From an uncultured Oscillospiraceae bacterium (GTDB lineage Bacteria; Bacillota; Clostridia; Oscillospirales; Ruminococcaceae), in the NCBI GenBank assembly GCA_905197685.1, contig CAJJZS010000006.1, positions 62,001-126,000 of the forward strand: a stretch of DNA of 64,000 nt, written 5' to 3'. Below, in pieces: positions 39,656 to 48,864 of the stretch. Below the pieces are notes generated by a model that was not told the origin of the DNA, made no database searches, and saw only the letters and a program-made list of their open reading frames with translations. Position 1 is the first letter of the stretch. The number at the start of each line of letters is the position of its first letter. A program made the translations under genes and the position numbers.

Positions 39656-41632
39656 TTAACCAACCATAGCTGCAATCTGTTCGGATACGCCTTTTTCTTC
39701 AGAGGTGTAACCGTCTGCATTGCTGTTCCAGTTCTTAATCTTGTTGTTAACAGAACCGTACATTGCCATCATCTTAGAATCGTTGTCAACTTTGGTTAAG
39801 CTCCAACCAACCTGGTAGTTGCATGGCAGTACCAAAACATGGTCGATAAGGTATGCTTCTGCTTTTGCGTATGCTGCATAACGAGCGTCCAGGTCATCGG
39901 TGATTGCGTCAGCTTCTTCTACCAGTCTGGTGAATTCTTTATAGCTGTCGAGCAACTCTTTGTTGTATTCATTTTCTTCCAGTTCGTTCAGGTAGGTGTA
40001 CTGGTCGGAGTAGTAAGCGTTTTTGCCTTCGCCGTAGGTTACCTGACCAAGGTAGTTCTGTGGGTCAGCGTAGTCAGCACCCCAACCGTTGCCGGTGAAG
40101 CAGTGCAGATGAGGTACAACAACCTCGTTACGGCTGCTCTGAATAAAGGTCTTGATGTTGAGTTTTACAAAATCATCGCCGAGGCTGTCGCTCATGCACT
40201 GTGCCAAAACGTTTGCGGAGTCCAGACCGCTCTGGCTGGAACCCATGATATAATGGTCAACTTCAACCGGGAATGTTACGCCGATTGCGGACAGTTCTTC
40301 CATAGCCTGTTTCTTGTACTGAGCTGCTTTGTCTTTATCCAGACGTACCGGAGTTTGACCGTTTTCTTCCGGCAGACCCAGTTCTTTTCTTACCAGCTCA
40401 ACGTAATCAGTACCGTCGGAAGTGTAGCACAGACCCTTCATGGTATAGAAGTTGTTTTCACAGCTCATCGGGTCGATTGCATTGGTTCTCTTCCAGTAGT
40501 TTGTGAAGTCCAGACCGTAGTACCAAGCTTTACGGAATGCTTCGTTTGCGATTGCTTTGTTCCAGTTTTCATCCGGTGTGCCGTCTTCATTCTTCTTGTT
40601 GAAGTTGAAGATAAACTGGTAGGAGTATTTGGACGGAACGTCCGGAACCAGGTAATCGTGGAATTCGTTGCTTTCGGATGTTGCGATAGTGTTAAGCTGA
40701 GCTTCACCCAACTGAACATAGTCAACGTCGCCGGTCTGATAGAGCTGGAATGCAACGTCATTGGACTCTACCATTTTGAAAGTAACGGTGTCAAACAGTT
40801 TTGCTTCTTTATCCCAGTATGTTGGGTTTTTGGTGAAGATTTTTTCGTTGCCCTGGATATAAGAAGTCATGGTGTAGCAGCCGTTGTACCACATATTTTC
40901 ATTGTTCATGGATTTTACATTGTCTGCTCCGCCCAGTTCGTCTACCATTGCCTGAGACATTGGGTACAGACAAACATATGCGCCCAGAGAATCAAAGTAC
41001 GGTTTCTGGGTAACGCAGGTGTAAACAACGGTATGCTCGTCCGGTGTTGCCAGACCAACCATTTCACGGAATTTAGAACCTTCGCCTGCGGTCAGAGCTT
41101 TTGCTTCTTCAGCAGAGAGGGTCTTGGTGTATTCATAATATTCTTCTGCGCCTTTGATCATTTCGTTTGGCATAGCGGTATTTGCGGAATCGTTCTTATG
41201 GAAGTTCAGAACCCATTCCAGACCGGTTGCAAAGTCGTCGGCAACAACATCTGCTTTTTCCTGACCGTTCATGTCAACCCATTTTACGCCGTCACGAAGT
41301 TTGAAGGTCCAGGTAAGACCACCGTCTTCGGTGCCCCATTCTTCAGCAAGACATGGAACCAGTTCGCCCTTCGGATTGGATTCGAGCAGACCGTCAACTA
41401 AGTTAGACAGAGCCTCGCCGTCTTCTTCTCTCTGGCTGTACAGAATGTTAAAGGTTTCCAATTCTCTGGATGCCAGTTTCGGGATAACCAGATCTGTGAT
41501 TTCATTTTCACTGCTTGCCTGCGCGCCGGATTCACCGACTGTATTGCCGGATTCTTCAGAACTTCCGCATCCGCTGAATACCATGGATGCTGCCATAGTC
41601 AGCGCCAGCAGCTTCAGAACTGTTCTCTTCAT
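39656..41632 (-). CDS. solo peptide ABC transporter substrate-binding lipoprotein
   Basis: A 658-residue OppA/DppA-type family 5 solute-binding protein with lipobox FSGC (mature Cys about residue 22). The start at 41632 has AGGAGG; an ATG nine codons upstream is discounted. There are no permease or ATPase genes next to it, so it may deliver peptides to the opp-like transporter at 51-58.7 kb. Strong consensus-like promoter suggests high expression. Confidence 0.9.
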   Translation of the reverse strand: MKRTVLKLLALTMAASMVFSGCGSSEESGNTVGESGAQASSENEITDLVIPKLASRELETFNILYSQREEDGEALSNLVDGLLESNPKGELVPCLAEEWGTEDGGLTWTFKLRDGVKWVDMNGQEKADVVADDFATGLEWVLNFHKNDSANTAMPNEMIKGAEEYYEYTKTLSAEEAKALTAGEGSKFREMVGLATPDEHTVVYTCVTQKPYFDSLGAYVCLYPMSQAMVDELGGADNVKSMNNENMWYNGCYTMTSYIQGNEKIFTKNPTYWDKEAKLFDTVTFKMVESNDVAFQLYQTGDVDYVQLGEAQLNTIATSESNEFHDYLVPDVPSKYSYQFIFNFNKKNEDGTPDENWNKAIANEAFRKAWYYGLDFTNYWKRTNAIDPMSCENNFYTMKGLCYTSDGTDYVELVRKELGLPEENGQTPVRLDKDKAAQYKKQAMEELSAIGVTFPVEVDHYIMGSSQSGLDSANVLAQCMSDSLGDDFVKLNIKTFIQSSRNEVVVPHLHCFTGNGWGADYADPQNYLGQVTYGEGKNAYYSDQYTYLNELEENEYNKELLDSYKEFTRLVEEADAITDDLDARYAAYAKAEAYLIDHVLVLPCNYQVGWSLTKVDNDSKMMAMYGSVNNKIKNWNSNADGYTSEEKGVSEQIAAMVG

Positions 41633-41721
41633 AATTTGCCTCCTAAGATCACTGTGCAAAGGTTTTTGTAATGCCCTGTTGCATTATCAATTCCTTTACA
41701 TTTTCATAATCAACGATTTAC

Positions 41722-41750
41722 AATATATCACATCAATTATGGATTGTCAA
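41722..41750 (-). promoter_or_regulatory. promoter of the solo binding protein
   Basis: Perfect TTGACA, 17-bp spacer, TATATT on the minus strand. Confidence 0.85.
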
Positions 41751-41902
41751 CGTTTTTGTTTATCTTCTTTAATATTCCAATTGTAATTATACTTTTTGCA
41801 CAATTCCCCCTCAAAAAGTTCCGTTATTCGGTGACGCATATCTCCAAAATTCTGTTTTTGTCTTATTTTTTCTCTTAAATTCTAATTTTTATTTTTCGAC
41901 AA

Positions 41903-41933
41903 AAACTCCCCCGCGTAAAACGCGGAGGAGTTT
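41903..41933 (-). terminator. terminator after the glycosyltransferase
   Basis: AAACTCC/GGAGTTT plus CCGCG/CGCGG with one internal mismatch; T-rich on the minus strand. Confidence 0.75.
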
Positions 41934-41942
41934 CGTTTTTTA

Positions 41943-43214
41943 TTATTTCATTTCTTCTACCGATTTTGTTACGCTGTGGGTAATCGGTGTCCACTGCACA
42001 TTTTTAAACAAAGCGACAATGGAAATCGGGATATAGGTAAACAAAAACAGCGGGAAGGTAAAGGCATACAAAATCTTTTTATGAGCCGGCGCTTTTATCT
42101 GTTTCCATTCGGTAACAGTTGTCAACATTCCCATCGCAAACAAAACCACGTAGAAGTTGACAAAAGAAAACAGAATCGCTTTTCCTGCCAACACCACCAA
42201 TGCGTGTACATAATGCGGTTGGAAAATCGCTACCAGCAAAAAGATAATATTCATCAGCAGACAAGCCAGTGAGAGCAACGAAGCCGGAGCGATTGTCATG
42301 AACATATCGTAACAGCAAAACGGGTGATTCTTGTCCTTAAACAGCTTACTTAACAGCTTGCCGCCATAGTTCCAGACAACCTGATAAAATCCCTTGGACC
42401 ATCTCAGACGCTGTGTCCATGACTGTCGGAACGTTTCCGGCTGCTCATCGTATAAAATCGCTTTTTCACAATAACCGATGCGATCCCCTTCGATTGCGCT
42501 TGCAATTGAAAACTCGATATCCTCGGTCAGCAGATGGAATTTCCAACCGTCATATTTGCGAACAATCTCGCTGCTGATTAAAAATCCGGTGCCGGAAATG
42601 GCACAATTTGTTCCCAAAATCATGCGGGCATTGTTTAAATACTTCGCTTCCCTTAAAAACCAGAGCGAATAACCGGCGGTAATCCAGTTTGTACCGTAGT
42701 TTTTAGAGTTGCGGTAGCTGGTAATAACCGGATATCCCTGACAGAACACCCGATTCATCTCTTCGATATAGTGCGGGTCAAGCAGATTGTCCGCGTCAAA
42801 TACAAAAAAAGCATCATGGTAGCTGCTTCCGTAATCCTGCGCAATATGGTGAAAGGCAAAATCCAAAGCATATCCCTTGCCCACCTGCTGCCGGTTCACT
42901 CTTTGATAAACCACTGCACCTTCCTGCCGCGCAATCTCTGCGGTGTTGTCGGTACAGTTATCCGCTACCACAAAAATATCAATCAATTCTGCCGGATAGG
43001 TCTGATTCTTAATACTGCGCAGAAGATTTCCGATCACCATGCTTTCGTTTCTTGCCGCAATCACCACGCCGAAGCGGTGAAGGGCAGCCGGTGTCCGATC
43101 CTTCTCTTTGCGTTTTTGAAACAACACAACCACAATATAAATCATCTGATACAAATAAAATACCGTCAGAGCAATGAAAACCAACAGATTGATTTTCAGT
43201 ATACAATCTTCCAT
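41943..43214 (-). CDS. membrane glycosyltransferase, family 2
   Basis: A 423-residue GT2 enzyme of the processive type (chitin synthase/hyaluronan/BcsA-like layout). One N-terminal membrane segment, catalytic core with VVIAARNES, DxD-like DADN, TEDIEFS and QRLRW, then three C-terminal membrane segments (about 300-410). The product is unknown; an extracellular or wall polysaccharide is likely. The start at 43214 (GGAGAG upstream) is preferred because a longer frame to 43259 would begin before or at the transcription start. A strong operator-like dyad precedes it. Confidence 0.87.
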   Translation of the reverse strand: MEDCILKINLLVFIALTVFYLYQMIYIVVVLFQKRKEKDRTPAALHRFGVVIAARNESMVIGNLLRSIKNQTYPAELIDIFVVADNCTDNTAEIARQEGAVVYQRVNRQQVGKGYALDFAFHHIAQDYGSSYHDAFFVFDADNLLDPHYIEEMNRVFCQGYPVITSYRNSKNYGTNWITAGYSLWFLREAKYLNNARMILGTNCAISGTGFLISSEIVRKYDGWKFHLLTEDIEFSIASAIEGDRIGYCEKAILYDEQPETFRQSWTQRLRWSKGFYQVVWNYGGKLLSKLFKDKNHPFCCYDMFMTIAPASLLSLACLLMNIIFLLVAIFQPHYVHALVVLAGKAILFSFVNFYVVLFAMGMLTTVTEWKQIKAPAHKKILYAFTFPLFLFTYIPISIVALFKNVQWTPITHSVTKSVEEMK

Positions 43215-43243
43215 GATAATAACTCTCCATATCCTTACAAAAG

Positions 43244-43280
43244 TATCCATGATATACATCTAACGAGTATATCATGGATA
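43244..43280 (-). promoter_or_regulatory. 14-bp perfect dyad over the glycosyltransferase promoter
   Basis: TATCCATGATATAC (43244-43257) and GTATATCATGGATA (43267-43280), nine-bp centre. One arm contains the -10 element TATACT (43266-43271 on the minus strand). Predicted transcription starts between the arms, so it acts as a DNA operator rather than an RNA hairpin. Confidence 0.65.
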
Positions 43281-43447
43281 TTTTAAAAAACAATAGAGAA
43301 AATTTAAAAGATTTCGCACTTTCCTATATTTCGGCTTTTTGAAAAAAATTCTATCTTAATTTTGTAAAAGAAATAGTTGATTCCGACAAGGTTCTTTTTC
43401 GATTTTTCTCTTCTTCTTCAAAAAGTTTCACCATTTTGCGGTGCATT

Positions 43448-43936
43448 TTACGCACTTCTTTGTGCTTTTTTTCTTGCCCTGACGCGCTGAATCAAGTTTA
43501 AACGCATCATGTGGAACAATCTCACCAACGAAGAAACCACCAACACCCCTACGGCAAGTGCGCCTGCAATCGCAAGGGTATGAATTGCCGTTTCGATAAA
43601 CAAATCCGTTTGCCCCGACACGCAGTATTCCATCGTATAATAGATACCTCCGCCCGGAACCAGCGGCAGAATACCGATTGTCAAAAAACCGGTAACGGGA
43701 GCTTTAAAGACTCTTGCCATAATTTCCGCATAAGCGGACACAATAATGGTAGAAATCAAATACTGGGTCAAATCGTTTCCGGTCGGCGCGCAGGCAACAT
43801 AAAACACCCAGCTCAACATTCCGCCCGTTGCCGCCGCAATCATGTGGGAAATTTTATGAAACTTAAAGATAAAGCAAAAAGAAAAACACGCCAAAAAGGT
43901 GTAGATAAAAACAGGGATTTGCTCTGTCATTGTCAT
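43448..43936 (-). CDS. threonine/serine exporter, small subunit (ThrE-C/YjjB type)
   Basis: A 162-residue membrane protein with four to five hydrophobic segments and the conserved LPLVPGGGIYYTME loop of the ThrE_2 (DUF3815) family. Works with the neighbouring DUF1212 protein, whose stop is 18 bp upstream, as a split version of Corynebacterium ThrE. Ribosome binding site AAGGAG. Confidence 0.88.
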   Translation of the reverse strand: MTMTEQIPVFIYTFLACFSFCFIFKFHKISHMIAAATGGMLSWVFYVACAPTGNDLTQYLISTIIVSAYAEIMARVFKAPVTGFLTIGILPLVPGGGIYYTMEYCVSGQTDLFIETAIHTLAIAGALAVGVLVVSSLVRLFHMMRLNLIQRVRARKKAQRSA

Positions 43937-43954
43937 CTTTCATTCTCCTTTTCC

Positions 43955-44722
43955 TTAAATTCCCGGGAAGAAATAGCGCAGAGTAGAAATTGCCATACCT
44001 GCTCCCAACGCAATACCGCCCGCTACCATGAAGGAATCCACCAGCTTAATAATACCTGCCAGCAAATCTCCGCCCAAAATATCGCGCATTACGTTGGTGA
44101 TTGCAATACCCGGAACCAGGTTCATCAAGGTTCCGATAATCATCTTGTCATAATGAATCGTCCAGCCCATTGCGGTGGTAAACAGCGACAGTCCCGCTAC
44201 CAGGGCACTGCCAAAAATATTCTGAAAAAAACTGTTGGTATGGAACTTGCCCAGTACAAACAACAATAAAAACAGCAAAATACCGATAAAAAAAGCTACA
44301 AACGAATCCTGAAACGCTCCTCCGTAAAACAGCGTAAAGGAAGCGGAGATGGACGCCGTAAAAAACATCTTGGTCCAAAAGCAGTAATCCGGCTTTTCCA
44401 AAATCTCATAAAACGCTTTTTTTATCTCCGGCAGCTCCGGTTTTTGAGCGCAGATATGCCTGCACAGGTTGTTAAGCCGGTCAATCCGGTCAAAATCCAA
44501 TGCGGAAGAACGCACCCGTTTTAATCGGGTCAATTCTTTTCCGTCGCTGTCATTGATTGTGACAATAATACAGGAAGGAATCGAAAAAACCTCCGCTTGC
44601 GGGCAGCCGTAAGCCTCCAACATTCTGCGAATGGATTCCTCCACCCGGTAAATTTCCGCGCCGCTTTCCAGCAGCTTCCAGCCGATTTCAGTTGTAATTT
44701 CAAGCAGCTGATGATTGTTCAT
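43955..44722 (-). CDS. threonine/serine exporter, large subunit (ThrE-N/YjjP type)
   Basis: A 255-residue protein: cytoplasmic N-terminal domain with the SGAEIYRVEESIRRM signature and about five membrane segments with the LVPGIAITN motif of the DUF1212 family. Forms an amino acid exporter with the smaller gene. The ATG at 44722 (GAGGTTAGG upstream) is preferred over one 14 codons upstream. A TATAAT-containing region at 44804-44809 may be its promoter. Confidence 0.87.
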   Translation of the reverse strand: MNNHQLLEITTEIGWKLLESGAEIYRVEESIRRMLEAYGCPQAEVFSIPSCIIVTINDSDGKELTRLKRVRSSALDFDRIDRLNNLCRHICAQKPELPEIKKAFYEILEKPDYCFWTKMFFTASISASFTLFYGGAFQDSFVAFFIGILLFLLLFVLGKFHTNSFFQNIFGSALVAGLSLFTTAMGWTIHYDKMIIGTLMNLVPGIAITNVMRDILGGDLLAGIIKLVDSFMVAGGIALGAGMAISTLRYFFPGI

Positions 44723-44782
44723 GTTTATCCTAACCTCGTTTCCCAAACGAAATTCCAATCTCAAAAAACACTTTCTTTGTTC

Positions 44783-44811
44783 TTGACAAACAAAGCCAAA
44801 GGTATTATATC
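44783..44811 (+). promoter_or_regulatory. possible plus-strand promoter overlapping a minus -10
   Basis: TTGACA, 17-bp spacer, TATATC on the plus strand; the same bases contain a minus-strand TATAAT (44804-44809) pointing to the exporter genes, i.e. overlapping divergent signals. Confidence 0.4.
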
Positions 44812-44990
44812 ATAATCACCGCAACTTTCCATCCCATTTCCCGAGAAAATCTGATTTTTTTCCTGATTTTCTGCCGTAAAACTTTTTCTTCCCCTTATTT
44901 CGCCGAAAAGCAGGCGAATATTTTAACAAAAATGCCCGAAAACAACAACTTTCTCCACAAATTCCCATTCCTTTTTTCGGTTAAAGATGC

Positions 44991-44996
44991 TATAAT
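44991..44996 (+). promoter_or_regulatory. extended -10 element of the flippase gene
   Basis: TGC-TATAAT on the plus strand 58 bp before the TTG start, with a weak -35. Confidence 0.5.
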
Positions 44997-45054
44997 CAAT
45001 AGTGACTTACCAATTTTTACCGCTTTTGAAAAACACAACGTCAGGAGAATTATT

Positions 45055-46467
45055 TTGGATAAATATCGTAAACTGATTTCAAATACTTTTATCTTTGCGG
45101 TCGGCACATTCAGCTCGAAAGTGCTGGTCTTTTTGTTAATGCCTTTATATACCAACGTTCTTTCCGAAGAACAGTTCGGTATGGTTGACCTGATGGTACA
45201 GGTGGGTAATTTTCTGCTCCCCGTTGTTTCCTGCGGCATCATTAACGGAATTATTCGATTCGGATTGGATAAATACTATAAAAAAAGCGATGTTTTTACC
45301 ACCGGTTTTCTCACTATCTTTGCCGGATTCGGAATTTTACTGCTGCTTGAGCCGCTGCTTTCCCATATCCCTTATTTAAAAGAAAACACCTTCTTAATTT
45401 ATGTCTTTGTCCTGATGTCCTCTCTGCGTTCTCTCTGTTCCCAGTTTGTACGCGCAAAGGGGTATGTTAAATTATATGCTCTGGACGGAATCCTCTCCAC
45501 CGCCACCACCATTTTCTTTAATGTTCTCTACCTTGTTGTGTTGAAATGGGGAATCAACGGCTATATGCTCGCGATGATTTCTGCCGACACCCTTTCCAGC
45601 ATCTTTTTGTTCTACCTTGCAGGATTGCGGCATTATCTGCGCTTTCGCCATCTTAATCTTTCCACTGCGCGTGAGATGCTGCGTTATTCTGTTCCGCTGA
45701 TTCCAAACTCCATTTTCTGGTGGATTAACAATATGGCAAGCCGCTACCTGATTGCCTGGTTTTTAGGTGCGCAGGCAAACGGACTGTTTGCCGTTGCATA
45801 TAAAATCCCAACCATTATCGTTTTGATGTCCAACATTTTCATGGACGCCTGGCAGATGTCTGCTGTCAGCGATACCTCCTCCAAACGAGCTTCCTTTTTC
45901 ACCCATGTTTTTCTGTGTTATCAGGCGCTCATCTGTACTGCCGCTTCCAGCTTGATTTTGTTTTCTAAGGTAATTACCAAAATTTTGGTGTCCGATGCCT
46001 TCTATCCCTCCTGGAGGTTTATTCCGTTCCTGCTTTTGTCCACCGTCTTTTCCTGTATGTCCACCTTTTTGGGCAGCGTGTACATGGTGGAAAAAAAGAG
46101 TGTACTCAACTTTATCACCACCGGAATCGGGGCATTGGTCAATGTCGCTCTCAGTTTCTTCCTGATTCAAACCGACCTTCAGGCAAACGGCGCGGCAGTC
46201 GCCACATTTGTCAGCTATCTGCTTGTTTTCCTGCTGCGCGTTGTGGATACCAAACGCTTCCTTCCGATGAAATTTCACTTTTCCCGCCTTGTTTTTAACA
46301 GCGTTGTGCTGCTTGCGCAGGCAATCATTATGATTCTGGAAATTCGCGGCTGGATTCTTTTCGAGCTGCTGCTCACCGCTTTAATGGTGATTGCAAACAT
46401 CGGTTCGTTGTTTGCCACCCTGCGTCGCCTGCTTGCAAAACGCTTGCCCAAACCGCACAACGCTTAA
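45055..46467 (+). CDS. polysaccharide flippase (Wzx/MATE-like)
   Basis: A 470-residue membrane protein with 12-14 hydrophobic segments of the MOP (Wzx/MurJ/MATE) superfamily, probably exporting lipid-linked oligosaccharides. Begins at a TTG at 45055, with CAGGAG eight bases upstream; the frame upstream of it is not supported by a ribosome binding site. A glycosyltransferase lies 1.8 kb away but not in the same operon. Confidence 0.85.
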   Translation: MDKYRKLISNTFIFAVGTFSSKVLVFLLMPLYTNVLSEEQFGMVDLMVQVGNFLLPVVSCGIINGIIRFGLDKYYKKSDVFTTGFLTIFAGFGILLLLEPLLSHIPYLKENTFLIYVFVLMSSLRSLCSQFVRAKGYVKLYALDGILSTATTIFFNVLYLVVLKWGINGYMLAMISADTLSSIFLFYLAGLRHYLRFRHLNLSTAREMLRYSVPLIPNSIFWWINNMASRYLIAWFLGAQANGLFAVAYKIPTIIVLMSNIFMDAWQMSAVSDTSSKRASFFTHVFLCYQALICTAASSLILFSKVITKILVSDAFYPSWRFIPFLLLSTVFSCMSTFLGSVYMVEKKSVLNFITTGIGALVNVALSFFLIQTDLQANGAAVATFVSYLLVFLLRVVDTKRFLPMKFHFSRLVFNSVVLLAQAIIMILEIRGWILFELLLTALMVIANIGSLFATLRRLLAKRLPKPHNA

Positions 46468-46487
46468 CCAAAAGAATATAAAGAGAA

Positions 46488-46523
46488 AAACGCATCCGGT
46501 TTATAATACCGAATGCGTTTTTT
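46488..46523 (+). terminator. terminator after the flippase
   Basis: AAACGCAT/ATGCGTTT plus CGGT/ACCG stem with a T-tract; also between convergent genes. Confidence 0.82.
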
Positions 46524-46537
46524 ATTTTTCGTTTGAT

Positions 46538-46903
46538 TTAGCGGTGAAATTCCTTAACCGCTTCTTTTATTTCTGCCAATTCTGCTTCGGACAAATCCTC
46601 TCTGGAAAGGAAGGAAAGGATCATCTCTTTGGAAGAACCTGCGAATACGCGGTTGCACAGATGTTCCAGCTCAGACTGACGAACCTGTTCTCTGGTAACC
46701 AGAGGGGTTACGATGAAGCCCGGTTCCTGTCTTTCCAGCGCTCCTCTTAAAGTCAGTCTTTTAATTACTGTATAGGTGGTATTCTTTTTCCAATTAAAGG
46801 CATCCAGAGAATATGCTGCCAAAGCGGAAGCGGAAATCGGTGCATTTGCCCAAATATACTCCATTAACGGATATTCTGCTTCTGAAATTTTTACACAACT
46901 CAT
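46538..46903 (-). CDS. BlaI/MecI-family transcriptional repressor
   Basis: A 121-residue winged-helix regulator with the family pattern SEAEYPLMEYIW, helix-turn-helix region NWKKNTTYTVIKRLTLRG and a C-terminal dimerisation part ending in acidic helices. It normally works with a BlaR/MecR sensor protease controlling beta-lactam resistance, but none is adjacent, so it is orphan; target genes may be local (its own promoter has a palindrome) or distant. Confidence 0.88.
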   Translation of the reverse strand: MSCVKISEAEYPLMEYIWANAPISASALAAYSLDAFNWKKNTTYTVIKRLTLRGALERQEPGFIVTPLVTREQVRQSELEHLCNRVFAGSSKEMILSFLSREDLSEAELAEIKEAVKEFHR

Positions 46904-46924
46904 ATTTTACACAACCTTTCTGAA

Positions 46925-46938
46925 TTTGTAAGTACAAA
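46925..46938. promoter_or_regulatory. palindromic operator candidate of the BlaI-like gene
   Basis: TTTGTA-AG-TACAAA, 6-bp perfect arms, located downstream of the transcription start and upstream of the ATG. BlaI boxes are TACA/TGTA palindromes; here the half sites are the inverted arrangement TGTA-N2-TACA. Confidence 0.4.
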
Positions 46939-46957
46939 GGTTTTTCTCACTGGTTTA

Positions 46958-46986
46958 ACTCTACCATATTAGTTCTTCTCTGTCAA
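46958..46986 (-). promoter_or_regulatory. promoter of the BlaI-like gene
   Basis: Perfect TTGACA, 17-bp spacer, TAGAGT on the minus strand. Confidence 0.7.
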
Positions 46987-47283
46987 TCGAAAATGAAAAA
47001 TCGTTTAGAAAAGTTTACAAATTATGCGATTTTTTATGCCCCTATTTCGTCATGATTTCACCATTTTTCTAATGGTTATATGATATAATACAACTTTTTT
47101 AAATTTTCATTGTCTTTTTCGCCAAAGCGCGTTTTTCCTTTTTTCCCTTTTCTTCTAATGAAAAATCAACATTTATTCGGTTTTATGCTGTGTTTTGATA
47201 TTCATAATTTATTCTCGTTTTCTTATTTTTTCTGTGTTTTCCCGGTGCTATACTGAAAGATAATCTGAATTAGGAGGTTTTTT

Positions 47284-48849
47284 ATGGACACTTCTGTTTT
47301 CGCTCAATCCCACTCCCTCAACGCTTCACTTTCCAAAGAGGAACAAAAAAACCGTATTCGCTCACTGGGAGAAAAACTGTCCGCTTTACAAACAAAACTG
47401 CAAACCTTTTCCTTGCCGGTTATCGTTCTGGCAGAAGGTTGGGGAGCTGCCGGAAAAGGCGGTCGAATCGCTGCAATGATTCATACCCTTGACCCCAGAT
47501 TTTTTCAGGTTATCTCTCTTTCCACTCCGTCTGCCGAAGAACTTTCCAAGCCTTTTCTTGCCCGCTACATGAAACATATCCCCGAAAACGGAAAAATGGT
47601 CTTTTTTGATTCCGGTTGGATGGACGAAACCCTGCGTGAGCTGCAAGCCGGTAAACTGACAAAGGAACAATATCAAACGCGTCTGGAAGAAATCCGTATC
47701 TTTGAGCGGCAGTTGTGCGACAACGGCTATCTTTTGGTAAAACTGTTTTTCAATATTTCCCAAAAGGAACAGAAAAAACGGCTGAAACGCCTGCAAAGCA
47801 ATCCGGATACTCAATGGAGAGTGAGCAAACATGACCTTTGGCAAAATCATCACTATTCCCGCTGTTTATCCGACTTTGAAGCATACTGCCGGGCAACCGA
47901 TTTTCCCTATGCGCCGTGGCATTGGGTAGATTCCTCTCGCCGATGCGCTTCCGAAGCGGAGTGCCTGCAAATTTTGTGCGACAGTATCGAAGCTGCCATT
48001 CGGGCAAGGGAACAACAACTCCCTTGCGGCAGCCAATCCTTCCCCGAATCTTCCCCTTTGCAAAAATCCTTCCCGCTGCAGCCCGTTCCTTTTCTCCGAC
48101 AGATTCCTCTTACCCAAACAATGAGTCGGGAAGAATATAAAAAGCAGCTGAAATATTATCAAAATCGTTTAAAAGAACTGCACAATCAAATCTATCGTTG
48201 GAAAATTCCGGTTATTCTCGCTTATGAGGGCTGGGACGCTGCCGGAAAGGGCGGCAACATCAAACGAATTGTCGGTGCGCTGGACCCGCGGGGATATCAG
48301 GTAATCCCGATTGCCGCCCCAAAGCCGTATGAACTTTCTCGGCACTATCTCTGGCGTTTCTGGGAACATCTTCCCAAACGCGGGCATATCGTCATCTTTG
48401 ACCGAACCTGGTACGGCAGAGTAATGGTGGAACGCTTGGAAGGCTTCTGTTCCGTTTCGGATTGGCAGCGAGCTTATACCGAAATCAACGAGTTCGAGCG
48501 GCAGCTCAGCGATTGGGGCGCCGTTATTTTAAAATTCTGGATTCAAATTGACAAAGATACCCAAAAACAACGCTTTGAGGAACGACAAAACACCCCTGAA
48601 AAGCGTTGGAAAATCACCAATGAGGACTGGAGAAACCGCGAAAAGTGGGACGAATATGAGGTTGCAGTCGATGAAATGCTGCAAAAGACAAGCACTCAAA
48701 CCGCCCCTTGGCATATTATTGAATCAAACTGCAAATATTATGCCCGCATTAAAACTTTGCGTTTGCTGACCGAAGCGTTGGGGCAGGCGGTAAAAAATGC
48801 GGAAAACAGAAAAAGAATCAATAAGAAAGCAGCAAAAAAGGCAGGATAA
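47284..48849 (+). CDS. double-domain polyphosphate kinase 2 family (AMP phosphotransferase type)
   Basis: A 521-residue protein with two tandem PPK2 domains (about 20-245 and 280-505), the layout of polyphosphate:AMP phosphotransferase. Each domain has Walker A EGWxAAGKGG (first at 51-60). The C-terminal domain keeps the Walker B/lid signature FDRTWYGR, whereas the N-terminal one has FDSGWMDE, lacking the arginine and tyrosine, so only the C-terminal half is likely catalytic. It would use polyphosphate to phosphorylate nucleotides. AGGAGG ribosome binding site; no ppk1 or ppx nearby except the divergent Ppx-like gene. Confidence 0.88.
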   Translation: MDTSVFAQSHSLNASLSKEEQKNRIRSLGEKLSALQTKLQTFSLPVIVLAEGWGAAGKGGRIAAMIHTLDPRFFQVISLSTPSAEELSKPFLARYMKHIPENGKMVFFDSGWMDETLRELQAGKLTKEQYQTRLEEIRIFERQLCDNGYLLVKLFFNISQKEQKKRLKRLQSNPDTQWRVSKHDLWQNHHYSRCLSDFEAYCRATDFPYAPWHWVDSSRRCASEAECLQILCDSIEAAIRAREQQLPCGSQSFPESSPLQKSFPLQPVPFLRQIPLTQTMSREEYKKQLKYYQNRLKELHNQIYRWKIPVILAYEGWDAAGKGGNIKRIVGALDPRGYQVIPIAAPKPYELSRHYLWRFWEHLPKRGHIVIFDRTWYGRVMVERLEGFCSVSDWQRAYTEINEFERQLSDWGAVILKFWIQIDKDTQKQRFEERQNTPEKRWKITNEDWRNREKWDEYEVAVDEMLQKTSTQTAPWHIIESNCKYYARIKTLRLLTEALGQAVKNAENRKRINKKAAKKAG

Positions 48850-48862
48850 CCTGCCTTTTTTT
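48835..48862. terminator. terminator containing the ppk2 stop codon
   Basis: AAAAAGGCAGG/CCTGCCTTTTT stem; the TAA (48847-48849) is in the loop. Also serves the convergent peptidase gene. Confidence 0.9.
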
Positions 48863-48864
48863 GT

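Noticed and set aside
39839..41401. 520-codon open frame antisense to the solo binding protein gene
   Set aside because: It mirrors the codon pattern of the lipoprotein gene, which has lipobox, ribosome binding site and promoter. The antisense translation is cysteine- and phenylalanine-rich and has no family features.
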